Position numbers and translations under genes: made by a program | Origin: Trichoplax sp. H2 | Taxonomy: Eukaryota; Placozoa; Uniplacotomia; Trichoplacea | Direction of reading: 5' to 3' | Length of the DNA: 64,000 nt | Assembly (NCBI GenBank): GCA_003344405.1 | Contig: NOWV01000010.1 | Coordinates: 930,001-994,000, forward strand | The notes under the pieces: generated by a model | Told to the model about the DNA's origin: nothing | The model's input: only the letters and a program-made list of their open reading frames with translations | Database searches by the model: none | Shown here: positions 15,401 through 28,100 of the stretch, one piece after another | How positions within the stretch are numbered: the first letter of the stretch is position 1 | Layout: the number at the start of each line of letters is the position of its first letter

Positions 15401-18400
15401 TCCGTTATTCTCTTTGGATGTGGCCAAATGTTCAGTTAGTGAATGTACCTTGCTGGGCTTTGGTGTTGCATTAGTAACATTGGAGGCAATTCCAACGGTA
15501 TCTGTAAAAGATATGCAATTATTACTGTAAGTGACAGATAATTGTTTTATCGATATTAATTACTAGGATAGATAAGTGCAATTTGAAAGTATATAGTTTA
15601 GAAATTAACAAAAACTTTTCAAATTTCTATTTTATCTATTCACTAATATTTCTAACGTTTAACTCTAAGAATCACTTTGGTAGGGCAGGAGTTCTCTAAT
15701 ACTCGCCTTCCTGAGGAAAAGAACGCTTCTGCATGACTTTGTCGTCAGGAGAGGGCAAGTTAAAATCAAAGGCTTTAATTTTGTGATTACGAATTTGTGC
15801 AAGACTAGATATCTGCGTTTTAACCAAGACTAGAATACTGTTTTTACTAGAAATTAAACTGGCAAACATCGATGGTTTGGCCAATTTCAATATTTCTTGT
15901 TTTTCACTGGATTCTGCAGTCTCCAATGTTTTATCCAAATCATGAAAGTCTCCGATTTCAGATTGCATTACATCGTTCCATTTACGTGTCATTTCATCGA
16001 TTGCATCATTAGACTGATTTAAAATTTGAGAACTACTAGAAGCCTTTGTGGCACTTATTATTACTAGATTCTCATCTTGATTCTTAATTAACGACTCCTT
16101 CTGGAAAGCTATATTACTATCGATACAGGAGGACAAAATATCGTTTAAGTTAATATTAAGATTATCCCATGGCGACTGCTGGTTAATAGTGGTGCCTTCA
16201 CTATTAACTAATGACTTCAAATCAACAAAATTTTCAAATATAAGGGAATTATTACTATCACCGATTTGACGTATTGGTGATAATTGTAATTCAGTGTCTA
16301 CATTTTCTGACAGACAAGATAATTCAGCTAATGCTGATAATGGTACATTAAGGTCATTTTCAAGTTCAGTACTAAATATGGAATTTTGAGTATTAGCAAT
16401 GGGCGATAAGTTTTCCAGCGTGATTGATGGATAGTTATCTAATCGATTTGCACCATCCGATACCAACTGGGTATTGCCTGCGTTATGGTACGTAAAATTT
16501 AATTGTTCATTATCTTTGGTGTGACGATCTGTAATTTTATGGTAATGAAAGTGCAATTAGAAGCGTAGAATACTCATGCCCTGTAGTATGCAATGGTACT
16601 GTATTGCCGTATAAGTGTTTACTTTTCTGCATTTAATTAAAATTACTTTAAGGGGTCATACACTTTAGTGTAAATGTTTACGAAAATAACATCACAAACT
16701 ACAACATTTAATACTATATTTTAGTCATCGGCTCCATCACTTCAATAGTTAACGAATGCAATAAAGGTACAAATGGATACATGAAAAAGCGAAAGCCGAA
16801 GTAATTGTACAGTAGTTATCTCATCAAATTATACCAATTGGCCTACAAACGATTGTATCCATCGCTAAATTATTTGCTGTTAATATTTATACATCTTACC
16901 CGAGCTTAATCCAAAATTTTGCGCGTCTGCTTTAGCTAAACCTACAAGCAAAACATTCGAATATTGGATAACATTATAACAACAAAGGCACCGATATTCA
17001 ATGCGCAGGTTTGCAAATTAAACTGCGCCAAAGGGTCTAATATCGAATTCTAAAACTAGATCTTAATCTTTAAATTGTATAATCCTTGACAGCATTGTCT
17101 GCATCACAAAACCCAATATTACTTACCTGAAATATCTGTAAAGTTTGGTTCTGTCGCTTCACCTGGTTAAGAAAGATTATACCATATTGACAAGTAAGAT
17201 TAAATATATGCGACAATTTACATTCAGCAAGTTTATGCATCTTATATTATACAATATATCAGTCGAACTAGATGTTGCCAGTACTATACACACCTTCTGT
17301 CGAAAGGAGCCTATTCAATGCGGCTTCTACATTAAAATTCTCATTAATGACTACATTCACAACTCTCTTTTCGGAGATATCACCCATTATCGAGCGTATT
17401 TGATCCATGCATGCAAAAAGTTTTACTATCAAAACAGTTAAAAATTGTAGGGTAATTAGCGCAGTAGCTTCATTCGCATTATAGTCTATTGATACAATGT
17501 TCTATTCAACTCTAGATTTATTTATATGTTAGTACTTTTTTATTTGATGAAATTTTATAGTTTAATGCAACTAATTAAGGTGATACAGTAGAAACACATG
17601 ATATATCTTTCAGACACAGCAGTTTATTATATCGTGTTGCTGAAAGACGGAATGCTTACGATATTCTTACTTTTGTTATCAGGAGATAATTTCAGGCGGC
17701 TATAATCGATGGAATCATCTAATAAAGATTCATCTTCATCTTCGTCAACTTTGTCTTTTTCTGCCGATTTTGTAATGTATTCACTAAGAAAATTAGACTG
17801 GTTCCCTCTTGATCTTGAATATATAAACTCCGCTTCTATAATAGTATTTTTTATAACAAAATGTACACGTCATAGCAAATGTTAGTGAAATACCAAACTT
17901 AGTTCAATTACTTAATCCTATTTTTAAAACAATTATGAGTAGCAACTTGTAGCTACAACGTACTGTACAGGCTAAGTGTGAGACCGTGAGTACTTTGCTG
18001 TACTGTATATCAAGAAGCCGTTAACGAAAAGTTAGCTGATATATATAGACAATAGACTCATTCCTGATACTAGAGGTTACCGATATAGTCCTTCAGTTAG
18101 TGTTTAGCGCAATATTATTGCGATATAGAAACAAAACTGCACTGTTCATCTTTGAACTTGAATAAATTACAGGTCTGGGCATGCTATAACGTATTGCTAT
18201 TGTACCGTATCTATCAAGGAGTACTAATATAGAGAAAAAAATTTACCGTATACATATGAGCTAAAGATATTAATTTACAGTTGTACTCAACTTTCACTAC
18301 TGTAATCACTTCATTAATATAGTCATTGCAACGTTTACATCTATCGATATGACGGAATTCTCGACATAGTTTAACAAAGTTAAGAAAGTAACTTGCCTAA

Positions 18401-19182
18401 ACTCGATGACAGCATACTATCTTCTTCCATAGATCTACCATAGACGTCGTCAGTGCATTCTATAAATTCATATTTGTAACATTTTTTAACGGCAATACGT
18501 ATTTTGTTTAAGATACCATAAATATCGCTTAGGTCGTATTTTAGCCAAATTGTTTAAGGTTATTAAGTTAAGTTAAAAGTTTAATGCATTCTACACGTTA
18601 TTACGAATATATTTTAGTAAGTAATACTATTACAAATTGACATGGTTTGATTTGGAATCAGTGCTGATGAGAAATTGATTGCCAACTATCTTAGATCATG
18701 ACATAAAATAATACGAGATAGACATACAGTATAACTATTTGTTAAAGAGGATATATTTCCATTTATTCATTTAGCCAGGTATAAAGGGAAACGCATGTTT
18801 CAGTTGATAGACGTTATATCCTAGTTGATACACTATTGTATTTTATACATTGGACCACCCTAGCGCACGACGGTGGTGACTAGTGGCTGCATACAGCAAC
18901 GTACTTCTACGTATGATCTATTTCAATATCCTAGCGATTAACAACTCGCTCACTCTCTAGACAGCTACTTATTGCGTGATGAAATCCATAGTCATGATAA
19001 ATTACTATACCTGATGTTCTATAATTATTATGATTATGCATCTATCCTGGCCTGGCAATAAAAGGTGTAAACGACTACCACATTACGAATCAAAAGAGCA
19101 AAATAAGACAGTGTATAATCCTCTGTGGTCGTATCTTACCATCTTCATAGTGCATATTGCGAACTGCCCTATGTCTAGCCAT
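12499..19182 (-). CDS. HBS1L: HBS1-like translational GTPase (HBS1L), at least 22 exons, about 955 aa
   Basis: GTPase partner of Pelota that rescues stalled ribosomes in no-go and non-stop mRNA decay. Exons (5' to 3'): 19140-19182, 18397-18459, 17671-17835, 17294-17425, 17127-17162, 16900-16941, 15707-16528, 15342-15501, 15177-15264, 15042-15111, 14870-14951, 14619-14702, 14430-14547, 14185-14331, 14012-14086, 13713-13830, 13520-13588, 13339-13443, 13187-13277, 12951-13059, 12757-12857, 12499-12643. The start MARHRAVRN with context CACCATGG matches the family N-terminus; [11 protein letters not shown] and [10 protein letters not shown] follow, then a UBA-like helix unit ([10 protein letters not shown]). 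G1 is GHVDAGKST (near 541), then GITID, DAPGH (near 618) and NKLD (near 680). The barrel domains end near [12 protein letters not shown] terminal exon is still missing. Exon 7 (274 codons) makes the N-terminus longer than in human. Introns 2 and 7 are GC-AG; intron 11 looks U12-type. Confidence 0.95.
14703..14869 (-). other. HBS1L intron 11: apparent U12-type AT-AA intron
   Basis: Family homology (KTMHKYE...) fixes the exon edges: the upstream exon ends CATAA and the downstream exon starts GTATGAG. The intron then begins ATATCC (14869-14864), the U12 5' splice-site core, and has TTCTTTAAC (14721-14713), close to the U12 branch consensus, 11 nt before its AA end. No GT or GC donor fits; the only nearby AG acceptors would either add an in-frame stop or need a TA donor. 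Splicing has not been observed here. Confidence 0.65.
15502..15706 (-). other. HBS1L intron 7 with GC donor; stop just inside intron
   Basis: Frame requires exon 7 to end GAAG followed by GCGAGT, a good GC-AG donor context. Use of the adjacent GT (15702-15701) would put the next exon in a frame with an early stop. If the intron is retained, translation stops at 15696-15698, three codons past the donor, giving a truncated N-terminal protein. Confidence 0.75.
17836..18396 (-). other. HBS1L intron 2 with GC donor
   Basis: Exon 2 ends TTTAG followed by GCAAGT, the textbook GC-AG donor. The alternative GT four bases on would cause a frameshift and a stop in exon 3. Exon 3 continues with the conserved EFIYSRSR segment, which confirms the frame. 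Confidence 0.8.
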
Positions 19183-22168
19183 GGTGATGTTCCTCTTGTA
19201 TTGAACTATTTCTCGTATGATAGCGTCTCCAACGTTTTGCAAACTAACATCAGCACCTGTGATAGCTGTTATTCTACTTCATCTATACTGTCAATCTCTT
19301 CTAATGACACAGATAGATGCTATAATACTATATACTATTAATTCCTACCAATGGGATATTACAACACTCTATCCACTGGCACAGGAAGACACTTTTTCTT
19401 GGGAAAGAACAAATCTCATGGTATACAGTATTCTGATTATTGATCACTAACTACTGTAGTGTATCATTAAGGCTTACTAAAGTACTTTTCAATACTGCTA
19501 ACTAGGCACATCAACTATCCAATATCTCCTTTGAAATCAAATCCATTAATGGCAGAAAAAATCCACTTCGTCCTTGTGGTCTATGCTCAGGCCAGGCTAG
19601 TACAGGATGGCTAATTTTCCGTACAACATGTACAGTATGGGCAAATGATTACTGAGTGATACAATAATGCTTGCAACCAGTCTATTTATAGTAGACCACG
19701 ACGGTGGGCTAGTGAGGCGCCTGTGGTTGACGCCAGCTCGATTGTACTGCGACGAGACCGTGACGTTGGACTTGTTTAGTGGAAATGTCTTATACAGGAC
19801 ACAGTCAGTATCATACGCTAATAGGAATAGACCTCCGTTTTTGATCATGTCTGGGTAACATCCCTTAAAGTACAGTACAGTGAGGCGCGTTCAGATCAGA
19901 ATACAGAGTACTGTGCCATTCTGTACTGTAGACTGTAACTGGGTAAACGTCAGTTGCTTCCAGGTGTACAGTATGACATACAGTATACAACATATACTGG
20001 GCATGAGCAGTAAAAGTCACGGCTATGACTATCCACCGCAGTCATTTGTACTGTATTGCAAAATGAAGAGGATATAGCACCAAAATTGCTATCCTAAATG
20101 GTAGTGAGAAATGACTGATTATTGGTATAGGGTTGTAAGAGTATTTCTACATAAAAATGTAGCCGTAAATCAAGTAAAAATCCTGTAAAATAACCAAACA
20201 GTGGTATAAGGAATCACGATCACTTTTGAACTTCTAACCAATATCGACTGTGCCTAGCTATCTGGTCATGGCCTATACTGTATTATACAAGTATACTACG
20301 GTCATTTCAATTTCGTAGGCAGCTAAATATATCCCTGTTAGTAAAAGGTATAAGTACAGTCGGTACACGCCAAGTATAACTAGCCAGGGATCGACTAGTA
20401 TAATAAAAAAATACAAAACTACACTATTACTTTAATGTAATGATAATAATGATGGGAATATTAATATACATGTACTGTACAGTGAAACTGGACTTACTGT
20501 ACTGAACACGCGAAGTAGTATAGTGGATACCTAGTAAATTACGTATCATTTCAATTTAACTATGCACTATAGATACTATCGATAAATATCAGTAAATTAC
20601 ATGTCATTTTATTTATTTTAACTTCACTTGCGAAACCGCATATTTCTTCTATTTTGCAACAAATATGGCCAAAAGACGCATATGTAACGTATCCGTGCAT
20701 ATAGTAGTAACATGACTACATAAAAAGAATAATATCCGTGTCTATAGTATTTCACGATTAAAGATTACAAATTTAGAGCACAGTACCGCACAGTATATTA
20801 CGTAGATTGCATATACTGTACAGTACAAGGCACGCTGCAATACTAACCAAATGCAAGATTGTAGGCAAGCACGCTTGTACAAAGTCAGTAGAAGAATAGT
20901 CGCATTTTTATCACCACTAGATTTCTCTTTGAATCTTGCGTCAAGAGTTTTCCATTGAAAACTGAAAATAGCATTCCGCAATAATGTATAAATTCCTACA
21001 AGTTTAACTAGCAATTTCAACACCAATAAATTACACGACTATTTTTACACCTATTAAATCCAAAACAACTATTTTCATTTATCAATTTGTTGTACTGTAC
21101 AAGTGTTTTAATATACATAAAAAAGTGAAATAGAATTAACTTCAAGCAAAGTTTGGCTATTCTAACTAGGAATATCATATGGTGAATATACATATATAAT
21201 ATACGTATATGCGTCGTGTACAATACCTACAGTATATGTATACTGCATATAACAGTGTACAGCATTTGGGCTGCCTATGCCGTACAAATTCATTTGCCAA
21301 TACAACACCTGCAATGTTCGCAATAATTTACATTGTACAGTTTAAATTTGTAAAGTAATTCAAGTAGTGTAGGTAAGAATTGTGTAGTACACCAGTCGCT
21401 ATTCATAAAGTCGGATATTTTTTAAGGATTAAGAATTCCCCTTTCCTATTACAATGCTATTATGTATCAGTAAATATGCTATCACAATTACTATTGTTGA
21501 AACTATAATTGCAACATCAGAAAACCTTGCAGCATTGAGTCTTATTTATAATAATAAAACAAAATAGACGTTATTTAATAGTGTACAAATTTTAAGGACG
21601 AGAGGCAATTTTTGAATTATTTAAATCAAATTATACATAAAGAGAAAATTTTAAAATAATATAAAAATGAGGCATTGAAAAGTCATCATCTCGTCGAAAT
21701 GTTAATATGCGCATGTTGTAAGTATTGTATAATTGTATAAAAATATCCGATGATTTAGTGCAGTAATATTAATATTGATTCGATTAGCATCCATAGATCC
21801 TTGACAAAGCACTATCTATATGATTTGTGATTAACATAAATTTAATGCGAGAAATCAAAAAAAAACTTTATACAGAATTTCATACAGTAATACGTAGTTG
21901 GAGAATAAAATTTCAAATTAACCGTCAAAAGCTACCCTTCGCATGGCAGTTAAACTTTCTCTTTTTATCTAACAGAAAAATATTAAAATTGCATCATTAC
22001 TTTGTTAGACAATTTGGCGATTAATAGCACCTTGATAGAACTAATAGAAGGACTAATACTTATAGCCAGTTATTACACAACATACATATTACTGCCGTGT
22101 TTTATACTAAACTGACTTGTACACTTACATGTTAAATATTTTACCCATCTAGGTCTTGAAAATGAAAT
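19183..22168. other. Intergenic, HBS1L promoter side to NRBP 3' end
   Basis: Both neighbours are on the minus strand, so this holds the HBS1L promoter and the NRBP 3' UTR. Scattered TACAGTAC-type palindromes occur near 19870-19990, 20470-20500 and 20815-20830. Open frames here (for example minus 20742-21026) have no motif, no homology I recognise and no splice support. No TATA or Inr signal convinced me. Confidence 0.55.
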
Positions 22169-25100
22169 TCAAGCTTGCAAATTAGGTTCTTTCAATTTTT
22201 CCGCAATATGTTGCGCAACTTTTTCTCTATCGTCCTTTAATTAATAACATCACAATTCTTATAAACAAATTTTACAAAATAGGCTCACATACCAGGGCCT
22301 AGAGGTTACTAAGAGCATAAAGTAACCATAGCAAGTTAATACTCCCTAATTTGGCATATACTAACCTGCTTTATAAATCCATATAAAACTAATTCTTCCG
22401 CTAGTTTTGATAAATCTTCGTCTGTGTTTAATATATGTTATATATTATTATTAGTGTAGGGTTTGCAATTCGAATTTAACAAACAATATGTAGCAAATAG
22501 AGTATTTATTTGTATATCCAATGACTCAACTAATCTTCCATGGCGCAAATTAAATGTTAAAATTCATTTTATTGTAAAGAAATAAAATTATTTAAAATAT
22601 AGCGTAGGATTTCTCTTACTAACCTAACGATACATCACACGATAATTCCCTATTGATTTCATTTTCCATTTTAAGGGTGATCACAAGCTAATGTATACGA
22701 TAAAAAATTGTTATTTGATAAGAAAGAAAGTTTCATTGATCAAAATTTTGGGCATAGTTTACTTACATGTCTTTTGACTTCATCATCTTCGACGGCACGA
22801 ATTGTACAATTAACAGATAATACTGATTTAGTCTCCTTACTATAGTGCTCACTATCAATTGATGGATCATCTTTCGTCTTATCATCGGAGTCATCGCTGC
22901 TCGAAAGTAGAAACGGGTGTACTATATTGAAAGGGTACATTAAATTATATAAACTATACTAGTTACCACGTTACTAACCGTACTAAATCTTCATCCTTAT
23001 AAACGGAAGTTAATGGATACAAGCCGCTCCTAATTATGATTGTCACCATTTGTAAATACTTCTTTGCTATAATTTAAAATCATATAACCAACCTCACTTC
23101 CTCTATATATTTTTCTAAATCAAGAGCTGGGGGCCCACTCGCATAACTATTCAAAATAGAGCACTTATATATTAACATTTCTAGTACTTGTATTATTTTT
23201 GTACTGAATATCAACTACAAAAAATGATTACCCAAAATGAAATGGTTCGTCACTGCTTTTATAAGAAATATCTGCGGCAATTCCTTCCATTTGTGATAGA
23301 ATAGCTAATGGAATACTATTCGAGTCTTCAGGTATTGCAACTAGATAATTTTCGATTAAAATGCAATTCCTTTTATGAAATGCTTACATAAATAAGATAT
23401 TCAACCTCGACGAGTTAAGTACTTTCTGACTTTAACAATCTTTAAAGTTATCAATAAATATTAAATAAAGTGCGCAACCAACCTTCTTTATCGACTATAG
23501 TATGCGCAGCTTGTAATTTTAAACTATGTACCTAGGTAATTTAATCACACGCCAAGCTTAGTACAAATTATGCTACGATATTTTGTAATTTAAATACGAA
23601 GTGAAGTAACCTCAAAAAGAAATTTATCTAAAAGTAGCTCCTTAGCTGAAGGTCTCATTTCAGGCTTCTCCTGAAGACATCTTTGCAAAAATTTCTACGA
23701 CGTATCATTAATACGACCGAGTTAAAACTTTCATTTAAGTTATCACAGCGTAAAATGTTTGTTTGTTATACGTCTTAGTTCTTACCAGTAAGTCAGTATT
23801 TTCTAGTGATTCAAGAGAGTTTTGGATAGATCCTCTATTCCAATAATTCATTGAAGGAGAAGGTTTTTTTCCACTTTTAGTATCAAAAAATTGCGTTGCA
23901 ATCTAGTAACATATTATAACCCGATATGTTAGATAAACTATACAGATAATGCTTATAAAATTAAATTCGGTTACAGTTGTCTTATTGACAGCCTAGTCAG
24001 GATACGTAATTAAATAATACTAAGAAAACTTACCTCTAGGGCACAGATACCGAATGCATAAATGTCCACAGAAGTCGTTAAGATAGCTTCTTTGATGTCT
24101 ATGTATTATATTTGAAAGATTAAATTGCATATCGAGACTAGTAATTCGTCTAACAACTCTACTTTTATATAATTGTAGTTATAAATTACCATATTCTGGT
24201 GCTGCAGTAAACAAATTTTGCAGTTCCGATGGGGACCTAGACTTTGCATGGTAACTGATAGCTTCCGGGATCACTACACAAATGTTATGTAATAGTTTTT
24301 TTTGCCGGTGTTTTAATTACCTAAATATTAAGAAAGTCGATAATAATTCAAATTCAGCATTTACTTACCAGACCCAATCTTGATCAAGCCGTTGTGTTGA
24401 ATATAGATCGTATCTAAGCTAAGATTTCCATGGATAATTGGTGGAGTGAATGACGCTAGATGGCTAAAGTTTTAGATAAAAATGGCAAGGAATCATAAAT
24501 ATTGGCGATAGTCTCATCAAAACCTACTTACTTATTGTGTCATATGTATTCATATTATCTGGTAGTTATCTAGTGAAGCAATATTGCTTTACAAAATTTA
24601 GATATAGAGACATACTCTAAGGCAGAAAGAATTTGTCGACACCAACGCTTAAATAACTGCGATATAATAATATAAAAAATTAAATTAATTAGAGATTGCG
24701 TTTCTTAAGTAAAACCATCAATTGTGACTAATAAATATCCTAGATGTTACGCACCTTTTCCTGTAAAAGTCCTTTTTGGTTCTTCTTCGTTTTCTTTAAA
24801 AATTGCTTTAGAGAACCAGACGTCATGTATTCCGTAATAAACGTTATCTATTATAGAAGCAGACATGAAAGAATTTATACGAATGATTAATTTCGAAATT
24901 TCGGCCGGTAAATTTAATTATGCTTTAGAAACTAATTTATATGAATATCATAACTAAGACTTACACGAGCTTTCTTTTTCACTTCATCATTATGCGTCCA
25001 ATAATGATAGAACTCAACAATATTGTTGTGCTAAATTCATTAATATTAGTCAAGTAAAAAATTTCTGATCAGTTTACCCTAGCTACAATTTCATACTGGT

Positions 25101-28100
25101 CAAAACATGATAATTTATAACTTAATAATCTAGTATAGTTTGTTATTTATGCAAAATGACAATTTAGCTATAGCAATGTTAAGAAGACATACATTACCTC
25201 TAGTTTAGTTAGGCTGTCGAAGAATTTTATCATCTTTTTGTTGGATTAAAAATAAGTCATAGTTAGTAATTAATTGAGCAACCATTCGAAGTATTATCAA
25301 CTGTAACACGATTTGTCGAAATTTTGCTAGAAGGTATAGAGTTGTAGTTGCGCTAAATGATCCAGTGTTGATACATAAACGACAAAGATTCTAACACACA
25401 TTCCTATCTACACATAGTTGTGATACTAAGAGCATAAATATTATCTCGTATAGATTTATAAAATAATTTTAATTGGAAACGTTTAGTGTTATCTCAGATG
25501 AATAGCATCTGTCATATCAATGTACATAATATATTTATAGGTACAAAGAGTATTAAATAAATAGCTACTTAAGTCTATTAAACTAATGCTGCATTTATTT
25601 TCCAGCAAATACTATCAAGTGCTGTAATACATCCGTACATAAATAACAAATAATACTTTTAGGTATCACTTTGTCTAACATATGATAGATATAATCAGTG
25701 ACGTCTTACATTATAGAAACTACGTGATTTCCCTTCCGAAAGCCATATTTCATTCCATACAATTTCTACACCTTCATCGGTATCCATTCCCAAGAAAGCA
25801 TCCGTTCCTAGCGATCCATGCTGAACAAGCTAAATCCAAAATTATAGTAAAATGTCAAGTATTACTCTATAATGAAATTAAGATAGTTAGGTTCGGTGAT
25901 CGTATATCGTATTTCTCAGATATTAGATCATCCTTACATTACAACAAATTTGATTACAATACGAAAATAATAACTATAAATCTTCATATGGGTATGCAAA
26001 ACTTCATTGCTAGGTAAGCATAGTCTTACTCCACGTAATTTATGTCAGTGCTTAGTGATGTAACTCTAAAGCAGAAGGATTAAGATCATAGTATGGTGTG
26101 CAATAGAGACCCTGGAGAGTCATTCTAGTGTCTTTAGTGTGCAATAGTGACCATGGAATACTACCATCCGGGCACCATTTATGTACACCATCAATGTAAT
26201 TCAATTCTAATGTAACGATACCACTAAGACAGCATGAATAATCTTGAAGATACTAATCATGAATTTATTTCGGCTCAATGTTTGCTCAGTTCACCCAGAG
26301 TTCTCAACTATCTGTCTAGTTGATATGTATCAGTAGTATCGTATCTTTATAGGTAATTCTCTAGAAAATTCTCTGACATGAACTACTGTATACAGTTAGC
26401 GTATTTAAAATATTAAAGTAAAATACTCATTGATATTTCAGTATCTTCGTTAAAAATTACAAACATATTGACCTTTACAATTGTCCCTTTAGGGGGTCCT
26501 CATCTGTATTGACATCATAGATACTTATCGTTTTTAGAATATTTTCGCGATATGACTGAAGTTGTACATAATCTATAGCAAGCTATATACAGTACAGTAG
26601 TACCACTTTAGAAACTTCTTCTTTGGGAGTCGAAAAAATATATTTATAAAGTTCGTTTCGATACATTGATATTATATTATAATATCGATAAACGGTAAAA
26701 CATTGTTAGTTTCAAGTACCAATTAATGCCTAATCAAAGTCAGTATATACGCTAGACTAGATATACTGTACTGTACTACTGTGCCGTACATCGTTAAAAT
26801 CGTACATAAAGTAAAATAAAGGAATTACTGCTTACTACTGAAGACTTACAAATTCGTAATCTTATTATTTCTACATCATTTTGCAGGTCATAAACATCCT
26901 AATTTACACGATGCACTTCCTGTAGGTCTGACGATGGTGCAGTAATTACTTTATTCTCATTATACAACATACAATATAGTATAGCCTAGTTAAACAGTCA
27001 TCTTAACTTTGAAACTACCAATTACAGTATACAGTACTACAATTTATACTTGATTACTTTGACAATAAGCGTAAGATTGATAATGTTCACGGATAAAAAT
27101 ACGACTAATTAATGCAATAAAATATGTAAGAGCGAGAATGTAGTCTTCAATATGGGATCATGCTAAGGATACCAACAGTTTTTGAGTTTCTCAATGAAAC
27201 TGTCAAGGCCATCGGATACTTTAAGTTACAGTAGATAAACCAGCTAAAAGTATGGATCTTCATGTAGGCTGTTGACGTAGCAGAAATAATATTTCCTGAA
27301 GTGTTTGTAAAATGTGAGATTTTAATTTTATGTTATCGTGGAGTTTTAACCTAAGTTTGATAAGAGGGAAAAATCCTTTGGGTTTGGTCATCTACGCCTA
27401 TTTCTATTGAAATGGTTTAATAAATGCAGTAACATACGCCAGGTAGTCAAGAATTTTTCGTTTTAAGATGAGCTCACTAACTTTGTTTGTACTGTACCCT
27501 ATGTAATAAGAAGGTAACGGAATTGAACCGCTTGGAATAGTAAAATATTTGACTAGTCTGAGGGTGATAATCTATTATATTACATAATCCATTCAATACT
27601 GATCAAAATGGAACTATGCGCAGCACATTATAACGATAATGTACAGTAAGTACAAAACTATTGATTCAAGATGTCAACGCGATTGAAGTTTTACAATCTA
27701 TTTGAACATGCCTATTTCTTTAGCACGTTTCCGACGCGTAGTATTGATACCTTTCCTATTTTTTCGATTCTAGTAATACAGTAAATCCTGCATGGATAAA
27801 TGGTGTAGAAGTAGACGGCAAAATGCTCCATTGCAGATTAATTTTAATAGCCTGCAAAAGCGATAGTTTAATAGAGTTTGAGCAATCTGCATGACGGTAA
27901 TTTTATAGCCATTCTAGAAGACTTTCTCTTTCCTATGCTATTTACACTTAACATCATCAGGTTAGAGAGATTGCCACCTAATCCAACCTACTATCATTAC
28001 AATACAGTCATCCATCTCATTGGATAAATACCAATGTTACAATCATAAGATGGGGGATCTTCAAAATAATCTCAACGAATTCAGAATAAAAGGTTCAACA

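Noticed and set aside
15696-15706. Treating the HBS1L exon 7 frame as a separate gene ending at its own stop
   Set aside because: Upstream and downstream exons join it in phase and carry HBS1 motifs; it is an internal exon, though the stop may matter for an isoform.
27500-27560. Sequence resembling a tRNA T-arm box on the minus strand
   Set aside because: The flanking bases do not form a T stem and no A box or acceptor stem could be placed.
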